NCBI GenBank assembly: GCA_046329585.1
Contig: JAXLUI010000002.1
Location: forward strand, 1,736,001-1,800,000
Direction: 5' to 3'
DNA: 64,000 bases
DNA from: DLKC01 sp002478885
GTDB taxonomy: Bacteria; Bacteroidota; Bacteroidia; Chitinophagales; Chitinophagaceae
The position numbers and the translations under genes are program-made. Below the pieces are notes generated by a model, which worked only from the letters and a program-made list of their open reading frames with translations, was not told the origin of the DNA and searched no databases. Below are positions 46,032 to 55,900 of this stretch, piece after piece (position 1 is the first letter of the stretch; each line of letters starts with the position of its first letter).

Positions 46032-46623
46032 TATTAATTTAAAAGCCAGTTCACCCATTTCTAAGCTATTGCTATTTGAATGCTTGAAGGGAGAGTCAAG
46101 AAAAGTATTTCAATTTAATATTTATATTAATGGAGAACCGGAAAGTGGAAAAACTGAATATCGGGAGATTATTGACATACCCGATATATATCAGTTCAAT
46201 TTCTTCCTTGAGCAAAAGATTAATAGTTTAAGGGAAAGAGAAGAACTGTCATTTAGCTCTCGTGTATCAGTAAATAACGAAATATTTCACATTCCTATGA
46301 TCGACTTTTCTGATGCTAACGATGAACAACTTTTTTATGGAGTTTCAAAACTTCAAGAAACTTTTAATTTCGATTTTTATTTATTTTCTTCGGGAAGATC
46401 ATTTCACGCTTATGTTGATGCTCTGTTACCCGAAAAGGAATGGCGAAAATTTCTGGGAGAGTTATTATTACTTAATAATAGGAAAGAAAACAACATTGTT
46501 GATAGCAGGTGGATTGGGCACTCAATTAAGCAAGAATTCTCGTCCTTACGACTTTCGTGTAACACACCTTTATATCTTGCATATCCTGAATATTTACAAA
46601 AAATTCCAAAACGATTTCTTTAG
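46015..46623 (+). CDS. Primase-polymerase-like (AEP fold) protein paired with the dGTPase
   Basis: The protein has 202 residues. Three blocks resemble archaeo-eukaryotic primases: IPMIDFSDANDE (acidic motif I), FYLFSSGRSFHAYVDALL (motif II, small-x-His) and WIGHSIKQEFSSLRLSCNT (motif III region). It is about the size of the catalytic core only, without zinc finger or helicase parts. Motif I has a D-x-x-D rather than D-x-D spacing, so activity is uncertain. The start lies inside the dGTPase gene. I infer a functional pair, perhaps sensing or using nucleotides. No such pair is known to me by name. Confidence 0.5.
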   Translation: MALKYDINLKASSPISKLLLFECLKGESRKVFQFNIYINGEPESGKTEYREIIDIPDIYQFNFFLEQKINSLREREELSFSSRVSVNNEIFHIPMIDFSDANDEQLFYGVSKLQETFNFDFYLFSSGRSFHAYVDALLPEKEWRKFLGELLLLNNRKENNIVDSRWIGHSIKQEFSSLRLSCNTPLYLAYPEYLQKIPKRFL

Positions 46624-46700
46624 ATATTAAAGTTTAATTAAGGACAAAACGTATTGAAATTAATTTCTTTTCAACGACATTGTAAGTGGAATTGACCAAG

Positions 46701-47153
46701 TTATCTTGCATCTTGAAATGCCTGGGCATATGTCTTTAACAACTTTCCATACATCGAAGTGTTGAAATCAGTACAATATTGATATCCTGCTTTTCTATCA
46801 GTTGTGCAAATGTTTTCCTTAAAGTACCTCTTATTAAAACCATCATAAAATATTTCCTGTTTTCTGCGTATTACAAATCGGTATTTCTCTACATCAGTAT
46901 AATTAAATACTTCCGTTTCAGGTATTACAATAACATCGCCCGAATAATACTCTTCAAAATACTTTTTTGCATACTTTGTCCAGTCTTTCGTTGATTCAAT
47001 AATGATAATAGCGCCATTATATCCCTTTAAATCAGGAGGAAACTGTTCTGGCTTTGAACTAATGGTTTCCTTGGATGGAGTACTTGCCACAGCCATAATG
47101 CCAAATAATGCGATTACTATTGCAGAGGCGCAATGTTTAAATTGAATGTTCAT
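46701..47153 (-). CDS. Small secreted protein, unknown function
   Basis: The protein has 150 residues from ATG 47153 (MNIQFKHCASAIVIALFG). The longer frame would place 32 residues inside the preceding gene, so the internal start with a clear signal peptide is preferred. The mature part has alternating strands and helices (GAIIIIESTKDWTKYAKKYF, VEKYRFVIRRKQEIFY) with two cysteines near the C-terminus (ICTTDRK, YQYCTDF). No family was recognised. It overlaps the membrane-protein gene by 17 bp. Confidence 0.6.
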   Translation of the reverse strand: MNIQFKHCASAIVIALFGIMAVASTPSKETISSKPEQFPPDLKGYNGAIIIIESTKDWTKYAKKYFEEYYSGDVIVIPETEVFNYTDVEKYRFVIRRKQEIFYDGFNKRYFKENICTTDRKAGYQYCTDFNTSMYGKLLKTYAQAFQDAR

Positions 47154-47604
47154 ACAATAAAGGTTTAAAGGAAGTTTTATAAAGAAGGCTTGAACTAAAG
47201 GCAGCCGTATAATAGCAAACAACGTCGAAAATATCTCCTGTGCCCGCAATTACGTGCTTAGCCTGCAGGAATTCGAATAACGGAAATAGTATCAGTAAAA
47301 CAGCTAACCACATCACATTGATGCGCCCGTTCCAGATCAGGAGGAGTGCAGAGGTAAATGAAAATGCCCACATCAAATCAGGGATATATCCTTTACCAGT
47401 AAGTTGGAACGGAAAATTTAATGGCATGATATACCAAACTGCTCCAATTATGAGGGGAAGAAATACCGCAGCCAAACAATATAAGATAAACCTCGAATTA
47501 AATGATTTGTATTGTTTAAACTGGTTTAGGATAAACCCAACGGCAGGTTCGCCATGTTTTGATTGATATAAAAAAGAGAGGGTTAACTTCCTTGGTTTTC
47601 GCAT
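47137..47604 (-). CDS. Membrane protein, possibly VanZ-like
   Basis: The protein has 155 residues with four hydrophobic segments (FILYCLAAVFLPLIIGAVWY, LMWAFSFTSALLLIWNG, VMWLAVLLILFPLFEFL, IFDVVCYYTAAFSSSLLY). The acidic/aromatic pattern FEFLQAKHV ... GDIFDVVCYY resembles the E-x-x-Q ... D-x-x-D line of VanZ-like proteins, but the match is partial. It precedes the secreted-protein gene with a 17-bp overlap. The role is unknown. Confidence 0.55.
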   Translation of the reverse strand: MRKPRKLTLSFLYQSKHGEPAVGFILNQFKQYKSFNSRFILYCLAAVFLPLIIGAVWYIMPLNFPFQLTGKGYIPDLMWAFSFTSALLLIWNGRINVMWLAVLLILFPLFEFLQAKHVIAGTGDIFDVVCYYTAAFSSSLLYKTSFKPLLYEHSI

Positions 47605-47693
47605 GTATAAATCTAAAAAATGTTTTTTTGAAATGCAATAGGTGTGATTATTTTTCTTTTTTCCATGCGATATTAATGTACAGGGTAGTTCAA

Positions 47694-48360
47694 TTAATTA
47701 AAATCAGGTAAAAAGGTCTCCCTCAGAGCGTGTCGGCAATCAGCTGCGCCAAACCATTGCAGTAAAAAGCAATGATCTGTTGTTTCTTGTTTGCTTGCTT
47801 TTACCTGCAATGCCCGTACCCGGGTGCTTCGCAGTTTGTCACACTGCTTGCTGCTCCACTCTCTTCCTTCGGGCAGCTCCCGTACCCTCCAAATCACTTC
47901 ATTTGTGCTTCCTCCGTTACGCTCCATTCCGCTTGCTCACAAGCCACGCTCCTGTTCCGTATGGCTTTTATAAACCCACCGCACAAACCCCTTTCGTTTA
48001 TAAAAGCACATACTCCACTCCTTCTCTAATTGTTCACTGCACTCTCATTGCGCGGTACTCCGTCGCACTAAATTTCAGTACTTTGTAGTGTACCCGCTGC
48101 CTCATATTCATGTGCTCGCCTGCGCAGCTATTGTCTGCGTGTCGGCACTGCCTGCACAAACCCACCCTCATGACTTCGTCATGCGTGCGGCAGTGCCAAC
48201 ACTGTGCGCCCATCATGCATGCATTTCTTTGTTCGCGCCAGACAATAGCACTCGCGCAGCCACATCCGTCGTACCTCCTCCTGTGGCTTTAACGGCGAGC
48301 GAGGTTACGAAAATTCAATACTCACTTAAAAAATGGGTTGATAATTATTGCTTCAACTGA
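47694..48360. other. C-rich non-coding block with many small hairpins
   Basis: About 670 bp with a composition unlike its surroundings: the plus strand is C/T-rich and low in A. Open frames occur on both strands but look unlike proteins. It contains AGGTAAAA ... TTTTACCT (about 47706 / 47803), CATTGC ... GCAATG (about 47755-47773) and the large nested palindrome listed separately. Similar C-rich, fold-back intergenic DNA is familiar from Bacteroidota, but I cannot name its function. Confidence 0.5.
48127..48249. repeat. Large nested palindrome (attC-like fold)
   Basis: Three concentric arms: GCTATTGTCTG (48127-48137) with CAGACAATAGC (48239-48249), perfect; GTGTCGGCACTGCC (48139-48152) with GGCAGTGCCAACAC (48189-48202), one mismatch; and CATGAC-TTC-GTCATG (48169-48183), perfect. 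The outer arms are 101 bases apart. Nested imperfect arms of this kind recall integron attC sites or a cruciform, but I see no GTTRRRY core or integron integrase. Confidence 0.7.
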
Positions 48361-48407
48361 TGGGCAAAATAAAAAAAATCCGAACTAATTCAGATGTCAG
48401 TTTTAAA

Positions 48408-48551
48408 TCATTGTGTTAGAAATTTCTTTACTTTTTTCAGATTTATTTTGAAATAGCTATTTTCTTCTTCAACGAATTTTTTGGCAATTTCCGTCCCTAG
48501 CGATCTTAACTTATCCAAATCAGTTGGTCCAAAACAACAGATATTAATCAT
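48408..48551 (-). CDS. Small ORF overlapping the end of the STAND gene
   Basis: The frame has 47 codons from ATG 48551 (MINICCFGPTDLDKLRSLG). Its start codon overlaps the stop of the large NTPase gene (ATGATTAA), a common arrangement for coupled genes. The sequence is helical and basic at the end (NLKKVKKFLTQ). No family was recognised, and it may be too short to be real. Confidence 0.35.
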   Translation of the reverse strand: MINICCFGPTDLDKLRSLGTEIAKKFVEEENSYFKINLKKVKKFLTQ

Positions 48552-51500
48552 GATTATCAATAAATCTCCTCGTTCTTTCCTGCTCGGCATTTTGAAGCTC
48601 AATATTAATCATCGTTTTTAAATAATTTCTAATGAGCATGAGCTGTAATTGGTTATCATGCTTTTTGACAATTGCATCTACTTTTTGCCATTCTAAAGCT
48701 TTCATTTCTCCCATATTTACATGGCCGGAATAAACACCTCCATTTCCACACCAATGAATTTTCCTGAAATCTTCCACATCCGTATTATGTGTCAAATAAG
48801 ATAAAAGCGCTTCTTCGAAAAATATAGGGACCGAGGTTCGGATAGCGTCAAATATTACATCTATTCTTTTGGGGTATTTATTATTTTGCTTTATAAATTT
48901 TAAAACAAATCTTTTTGCAACCGGAAGCGAATTTTGGTCTAAATTTTTAAAAAATACATTTATGGGGTGTGCCAGTATTCCCCAAAACTTCTTTCCATTA
49001 AGCATGATATTAACCGCTTTTGCGACAAGTCTCTCAGCTCCATCTACTTCCCAGATAAATGATAAGTTTTCTTGCCGGTCTATGTCCTCTCCAAAATCTT
49101 CATATATTGATGTAATATACTTTACGAAAGCTCCTGTATCTATTGCTACAATTTTTTTAAGCCCAGATTTATCATAATCAAAGTGGTCTTGCATTCGATC
49201 CTGTTGAATGTACGCTTTCAAAAGCAATTCAATATCCCCGGAAAAATGCATAGATGCTACATTAAAAAATCGATGTTCCAGCCTAATCTTGCCATCTTGT
49301 ACTGCGTTCGTATTAACTACAATACTTAAAAGCGTCCTAAAAATTGCTGGGTCGCTTTTTTGAAATTTTGATAATGCTGTGATTGATACACAGCAAGCCC
49401 CTTTTATTGATTCAAATGTCTCAATTAAATACCTGAGATATTTTTTGTTGATAACATTGCCTGGTAACGTGTAGAAGAATTCAAGTTTCCAGAAAATGCA
49501 TTGTGAATGAGGCCAACCTGCAAGCATCTGCCATAGACGTAAAGCATTTTGCTTTGTTGAAGCAGTAACTGCTCTTATTGTTCTTCCAAGTGGATTTAGC
49601 TCTACAGGGTAATTGCAAAGAATTTTTTGTATATAGTGCAGACCAGTCTCAGGGTTCCGAAGAAACGCTTCTTCAACAATAATATCTAATGAAACATAAT
49701 GACCATGACGGTACTGGATTTCAAGAGTGTCAATTTTATGTATCAAAGCCAAGATGCAATCAAAATCCTTTTCTTCCATCTCTTTAAAATATTTCCGTAA
49801 ATCTTTCTCTTTTAGATTTTCAAACTCTTTATAATCACAATCGAAATCAGCTTTGCCTTTTCGTCTGTTCCAATCTATTTTTGTATACAACTGATATTCT
49901 TTGCTTTCAAATTTCTTTTGCAGCAACTGCAATTCCGGGGTTGAAATTTCATCAAACCTTTTTAACCTGAATATCAAATCTTGAATAAAGACGGCATGTT
50001 TAAAATTTTTGGATGAATAGTACTTAGTAAAGAACGGAACTAACAGCGATAAATCAAATAGTAACACTTCCTTTTCTGAATCACGGAAATGACCTAGTGC
50101 CTTATTTATGGAATTAAAGGTTCCAAATTCATCTAATTTGAATACTGTAAAAAGTAGTGTCCAGATATTTGACCGAAGCGTCTTAATTTCATTTGTTAGA
50201 TATAGCTTGAATGTATGTATAATTATCTTGTCCTTTTTAGCACCATGTGTTGATCTAAATTCATGCGCCAATAGTTCTGGTGCAATAGAGAGAAAAGCTT
50301 CATGCAGGTGATCTTTCTTATTACCTATTCTTTTATTGAAATAATCAAGGAGTTTTTGTTGCCTTTGGAATGCTATTGACGCGTCATCAGCATGAAAGCT
50401 AAAGCTATTGTGTATGATCTTACATAATTCAGCAAGATACTCTGGGCATTTTCTACAATATTCAAAAGACAACTCAAGGGCAGGGGACAAAAAGTCTGTA
50501 TTATGTATAAAAAATCGGGACAAGTGTTCTAATACTTCATTTCTGTCCCACTCCTGATCTTTACGGGGTAACGTGGCCTGATATTCAGGTTCTATAGGCT
50601 CTGGAAGTAATTGAACCTTATTAAAAAAATATAGAATTACTTGATCTCCTAAATAAAACCAAAACGTTGAAAAGACCTTAAGGGTTAGCGTTTCATTTGA
50701 ATTTATTTGATTCAAAAGGGCTACCAGCGAAGGTTTAACTTTTTGTTCAACCCGCTCATATCCGAAAGCATTATTTGCAGGTATGACTGAATCAGCAAAT
50801 TTGCCTGAATGAGTATTGAAATAATTTTCAAGTAATGTTTTAAACGATAATTGTTCTTCTTTAAAAAACACCCTATAGAAAATATAGGTGCCAAGGACTT
50901 GTTCTGAAATCTTTGCATGATTAAACTGAATTTCTATCAGCTCTTTTCCATGCAACTGCTCCAAAGCCTCTGCAAATGAGGAATAAGTAAGATCAAACGT
51001 GTCTAATACGCGATTTAGAAATACGCGATCTCGAATATCGATAGTATAGAAAAATGAAATCAACCCAAATACTTTCAGCAAAGTTTGGTTTGAAAAAAGC
51101 TGTAAATCCCTGTCCAGCAAGGTGAAATAACTGTCATACAGATCGGAGGCATCTTTTACTAAGAACAGGGCTTGCTCCTTCAGCGCAACCCGTGCCGCCA
51201 TTATTGCAAGTCTTGCGTTACCATCCGAAAGCTCAAGTATTTTTTCATGGAATTTGTGATTTTGTATATTGAATGACTCGCTTTTCAGAATATCAATTAA
51301 TTCTTCATCTTTAAATTTCTCTATCATTATTTTATGAGAGTCAAGTTCAACTGCAAGATTTAATAAATCAGCTAACGCATAGTTTCTGACAGTTAATACT
51401 ATTTTCAACTTTCCTCGACGTTGCTCTTTAAAAAAGCCAAATAGTTGGAGCAAATTTGGTGTTTGCCGGTTTGCGTCATCTACGAGTAAAATATAGTCTT

Positions 51501-52284
51501 TATCCTTCTGTAGTTGTATTCTTAAATCTTCGTAGATTTCAACATCTTTTTTTGCAATTACAAAACTAGAAAATGTTGGATTTTTTTCTGAGAACCTGTT
51601 CAGCGCTTCTAGGGCTATCTTTGTTTTTCCAACACCCGCCGCACCAGAAATAACAATAAGGTCAAAAGAGGATAAAGCACTTTCAATCTCTTGAAGTTCG
51701 TCTGTACGATGCAGGAATATGTTATCGAGAGGTGTTGAAAGTTTCCCTGCTTTATTATTGTATTCAGAAATAAAGTCTTGCAATGAAAGTACTTGCCCCG
51801 TATCTATAGGAATTCCAAGAATATCTCTTGCGATATTGTAATGTTTCAAATAAATCTCTGTAGCCAGCCACTGTATATCTATCAATTCAATTTGAATCAG
51901 CTTTTGTTCTGCAAATAAAGTGATTTCATTTTCTTGTTTTAGAGTTAGTCCTTTATTAAAGCAGATAATTATTTTACGTATCTCTTTTTTTGAAACGCCC
52001 GTAAGTCTCTCATCAAGGCACTTCAAAATGTCGTCTTTGATTTTCTTTACTAGGCTTTTTGATTGCGTTGTATATTCTACATAACATACACTTTTATCAG
52101 GTAGCCGAAAAAAAGTGTCAGGTGTTCCGCTAGTGGTTTTTAGCTTACCAATTTGACTTCCAGGTCTGTGAAAGTTGCCGGAAATTTTTTCGCGGGAAGA
52201 AAGATAAATGTCACAAAGATTCTGAAAGGACGCACTATCCAGTGCAGACAATTTTGTTTCAATTAATTGAAGTCGTCCATCCAT
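48544..52284 (-). CDS. STAND-type NTPase with N-terminal PD-(D/E)XK-like domain (putative Avs-like defence protein)
   Basis: The protein has 1246 residues. The N-terminal 170 residues show a restriction-endonuclease-like layout: SGTPDTFF (Asp56), then SVCYVEYTTQSKS (Glu70), and a strand-helix succession typical of the fold, although the usual lysine is a threonine. The P-loop NTPase domain is SGAAGVGKTK at 213-222 with Walker B ILLVDDAN and sensor-like IVLTVRNYAL. The remaining 800 residues are helical-repeat, the usual sensor part of STAND proteins. Such proteins recognise phage components, oligomerise and activate the effector domain. No exact family was assigned. It is followed by a 47-codon ORF. 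Confidence 0.7.
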   Translation of the reverse strand: MDGRLQLIETKLSALDSASFQNLCDIYLSSREKISGNFHRPGSQIGKLKTTSGTPDTFFRLPDKSVCYVEYTTQSKSLVKKIKDDILKCLDERLTGVSKKEIRKIIICFNKGLTLKQENEITLFAEQKLIQIELIDIQWLATEIYLKHYNIARDILGIPIDTGQVLSLQDFISEYNNKAGKLSTPLDNIFLHRTDELQEIESALSSFDLIVISGAAGVGKTKIALEALNRFSEKNPTFSSFVIAKKDVEIYEDLRIQLQKDKDYILLVDDANRQTPNLLQLFGFFKEQRRGKLKIVLTVRNYALADLLNLAVELDSHKIMIEKFKDEELIDILKSESFNIQNHKFHEKILELSDGNARLAIMAARVALKEQALFLVKDASDLYDSYFTLLDRDLQLFSNQTLLKVFGLISFFYTIDIRDRVFLNRVLDTFDLTYSSFAEALEQLHGKELIEIQFNHAKISEQVLGTYIFYRVFFKEEQLSFKTLLENYFNTHSGKFADSVIPANNAFGYERVEQKVKPSLVALLNQINSNETLTLKVFSTFWFYLGDQVILYFFNKVQLLPEPIEPEYQATLPRKDQEWDRNEVLEHLSRFFIHNTDFLSPALELSFEYCRKCPEYLAELCKIIHNSFSFHADDASIAFQRQQKLLDYFNKRIGNKKDHLHEAFLSIAPELLAHEFRSTHGAKKDKIIIHTFKLYLTNEIKTLRSNIWTLLFTVFKLDEFGTFNSINKALGHFRDSEKEVLLFDLSLLVPFFTKYYSSKNFKHAVFIQDLIFRLKRFDEISTPELQLLQKKFESKEYQLYTKIDWNRRKGKADFDCDYKEFENLKEKDLRKYFKEMEEKDFDCILALIHKIDTLEIQYRHGHYVSLDIIVEEAFLRNPETGLHYIQKILCNYPVELNPLGRTIRAVTASTKQNALRLWQMLAGWPHSQCIFWKLEFFYTLPGNVINKKYLRYLIETFESIKGACCVSITALSKFQKSDPAIFRTLLSIVVNTNAVQDGKIRLEHRFFNVASMHFSGDIELLLKAYIQQDRMQDHFDYDKSGLKKIVAIDTGAFVKYITSIYEDFGEDIDRQENLSFIWEVDGAERLVAKAVNIMLNGKKFWGILAHPINVFFKNLDQNSLPVAKRFVLKFIKQNNKYPKRIDVIFDAIRTSVPIFFEEALLSYLTHNTDVEDFRKIHWCGNGGVYSGHVNMGEMKALEWQKVDAIVKKHDNQLQLMLIRNYLKTMINIELQNAEQERTRRFIDNHD

Positions 52285-52903
52285 AGTTGTAAATTACCTT
52301 GTTTTTAATTAAGTTCTTATAGCCGATTTGAATTATTCACTATTCTTACCCCTTCGCAAAGATATTGTCATGCTACAGTGTCCGAACCTCTTCGCTCCAT
52401 TTCATTTTGCTTGCCTTCGGTTGCTGCAAAAAAAATTGCCAGGTTGTAGTAAGGCTGAATTCCTCCTAATTTTTTTTCCGCAAAGGTTCTCCCACTTCGC
52501 ATGACTAATGCTGGTCGCTAAGGGTAAAAATGAAGGAGTGCGTAGAATATTATATTGGCGAACTGAGTTTCATTGCAAACATTGCTGCACCTGAGTAAAC
52601 TTTTTCATATCACGCTCGTTGATCAAGTCATTTCTAACACAAATAAGTCCGGAAGGCTGCAACTTCTTTAAATTGCGGCTTCTGGTTCATTTTATAAAAA
52701 GACGCTCGGAATTTATGAAAATTGAAAACCATTGTGTATTTTTCGTGTCGTTATCCACAATCCCGAGAATTACCCGCCTTTTGTTTTAAATCATGTCAGC
52801 AGTATAATCCTTTTATTGAATCACTTGCTTCACAAGCTGATGTTGTTTTCTGTGGTAGAGATATGAGTAGGCATTACAAAAAATCGGGTTGCAAATTATT
52901 CTA
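52285..52903. other. Intergenic region between the two STAND genes
   Basis: About 620 bp. The part next to the first gene is pyrimidine-rich like the block at 47694-48360. A plus-strand frame of 61 codons at 52722 overlaps the end of the next gene and is probably spurious. The promoter of the 1246-residue gene should be near 52300-52350, but I cannot place it. Confidence 0.45.
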
Positions 52904-55900
52904 TTAAATAGATTTGTTTTGCTGACTTCTCAATTTTTCTATTCGATCTCTAGTTAACTTCAGAGGGCCAAAATCAAGCCGATAGTCTTCTATTCTATCG
53001 CAACATTGAATTGCTTTTTCAAGGGTAAATCCTTCTCTTACTATCCCTCGATCTAAACAGTCACATATTAGCTGTGCGATATTATTAAGTGTATAGCACA
53101 TGTCATTATTAAAATCCTTTTCCTTGGAATAGGCATAAGACTTGGAGCATTCCAATGCAGTTGCATAGTCACTCATTGCACCACCGTAATACTCAAGAAA
53201 TCTTTTGGCAGTTCCTCTATACCTATAATAAGTCGGAACATGCTTATTCATTTTTATCGATAATATCTCATTTAGCAACTTTAACGCTTTTGCTGAAGTT
53301 CTTTGTTCCTTGAAATTCAAAAGATTTTTGATCATATCGATAGTCTCATTTTTTTCAAGATAACCTCGTTCAGCCATTACTCTATCAAAATAATGCTCGG
53401 CAATTAGTCTGTTGTCTAAGGGGGGTAAATTATTCCATCCTTTTTCAGCGTGCTGCATAAAACAATATCCTAACTGTACCAATGAGCTATAGTAGACATC
53501 TGGCAATATATATTTTGAGTGAAATCTAACCGTTCTCAAAATAAGATATCCATAGGTTATTTTAAGTGTGCTTCTTTCTTTCAAATTAATTAATGCAGCG
53601 GCATTTTGACTTTGCACCAATAAATATTCCCTAAGTTTATGTATGTTCTCTTTGGGAGGCAGGTCCTGAAAAAATAATTTGCTTATGCTGCCTACTTTGC
53701 TTTTGAAAGAATCATTCAACTGGATGCGGTCTTCCATAGATGCCCCACTACAAAGCCCTTTCATGACTTCATTACTCTCGCTGAAGGCACGTATCCTGTA
53801 TAAAAATACCGCATAGTCAATTGTGAATTGATTAGTGAATTGGACGTTATGATTTATCCTTGTGATTTTCGCAGCCTTTTCATAACAACCTCGTTTCAAC
53901 TTTATGGTCTCTTCACTGAATTTGAGATAGTGTCCAATGATATTATAACATTCAGCAGCTTGCAAATCTGGATTAATGATATTGTCAAGAATATCAATTG
54001 CATGAGTCAATTGTCCTTTATCTAAATACTCTTTGGCAATACTAATACTTGCCTCTAAGCTTATCTCAGAAATAGCATCATATGAGAGCGAGATGTTTCT
54101 AATTTCACATTGCCTAAGTAATTTTCTGATTTCTATCAAAGCATAGTAGCCGCCATTGTCATAAATTTCAAAATATTTGTTTAATGCTAATTGATATGTT
54201 TTTGGAGATCTCAGATAGATTTTCGCAAGCTGATCCCTCGCATGATTATTATCAGGGTATTTAGATATCAGTTGCTCAAATGTTTCTACAGCTTCCTCAT
54301 CCCTTTCTAGTGCAACTAAAGTCAATCCTTTCTCGTTTAACATTTTTTCTTCTTCTTCTGATGGGCTTACAAGTTTTTTTATATATTTTTCAGTTATCGC
54401 CAAATACAATTTTGGAGGAAGTTCATTTCCAATACAACTCTCTTTAAACTCAATCAGCTTGGATGCTTTACGAATCTTACGAACTAGCTTTCCAGCAACC
54501 TCGTTGTTAATCTCCTCTAAAAAATCACGGAAAAACCCCTGGGCTATGGTCCGGTTAGCTTCATCCTCAAAAAACCATTTGGCAATATGTTCATGTTTTA
54601 GCGAAAGAAATCTATTGTTTTCTTTCAAACAAATTGGGCTATTCTCTGCTCCCATTGTTGTGATTGCACTCAAAATTAAAGCCCTGTTGGCTTTGCCCAA
54701 ATAAGAAGACTTGAATTGTACATTAAGTTTAATACCAAACTGATAAAAGCAGGCAACTATCAGGAAAAGATATTGCAAATCGGCATAAGTATTGCCATGG
54801 AGCTCTATAAATTTTTCCCAATCAACCCAATCAAATTGATAGGTTATTACATTTTTTAGTTTCAAACTTTTAATAAGTAGAAATGTGCTTTCTGAAATGC
54901 TCTTTGTTGAATTTTGACAAAAAATAATTTTACTTTTTTGTTTTATCTCTTCATCATTTAGCAGGGGATTGTCTTTTGCAAGCCAACAATAGACTTTTTC
55001 AAAAACTGCTTCTATATCTACAGGAATTTTTGAGATGATCTGAACATTACCACTAAATAAATTTTCAATCTCCCCTTTTTTATATTGGGCGTTATATCTA
55101 ACAATGCGATCTGCTAATAGAAATACGACCCTTGAAAATAAACCCAATCTTTTGAGCTCAATGATATACTTTTTTAAAAAAGTAGCTATATCGTAATCAG
55201 CTACATTGTCAAAAATTAGAATGAGTGGTTTATTGCTGTTAATTCTCGAAGTCAAACTAACTAATTCACTAATCGGACAATTCTCTATAGTTTCTAAAAA
55301 AACAAAATTGTATTTGTCATGATATTTATAGGCTACCCAGAATAAAAAAGTTGTTTTTCCAACCCCACCATCGGAAACAATCTTAATCAAAGAAAAAGAT
55401 TGAGAAGTGGCAATGTCAAGCATTTGAGCTATTGTGCTTTCCTCATTATTTTCATCACTGTCAGTAACAAAAATGAAGTCATCAGGTTCAGCAATTTCTT
55501 TATTTACAATTGCTTCCAGAACCAAGGTGGAGTCGGTGTGGGTAAAGAATCGGGATAATTTTTTTTGCTTTTCATCATCGCTCTTTAATGAAAAGTTGCT
55601 CCAAAAATGATCATCCAAAAGTCGCAATCCCGAAAAGAGCTCAAAAGAGTTGTTTTCATTTTTCGAGTTGATAATCAGTCTCAAACTTTCAGAAGGAAAA
55701 TTTATGTCAGGAACCTCTTTTATCCCAGTCCTTCTAATTAACAATTCTTCATTACTTATATTAAAAGCTTTAAGCGTGTCATCCCAATTTCTTTGGAACG
55801 CATAAAAACATAACAAATCCAAAAGTCTAAAATTCTTTTCTGCAGACACACCACCATCTTTTCTTCCATTTAAAGCACGCTTTATTGTGTCAGAACTTAG

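Noticed and set aside
48127..48249. Integron attC site
   Set aside because: Nested arms are suggestive, but no GTTRRRY core, second site or integron integrase is seen.
47772..48360. Several open frames of 60-102 codons on both strands
   Set aside because: Low-complexity C-rich sequence keeps frames open by composition; products do not look like proteins and overlap in all frames.
52722..52907. 61-codon plus-strand frame
   Set aside because: It overlaps the end of the convergent STAND gene, with no conserved pattern.
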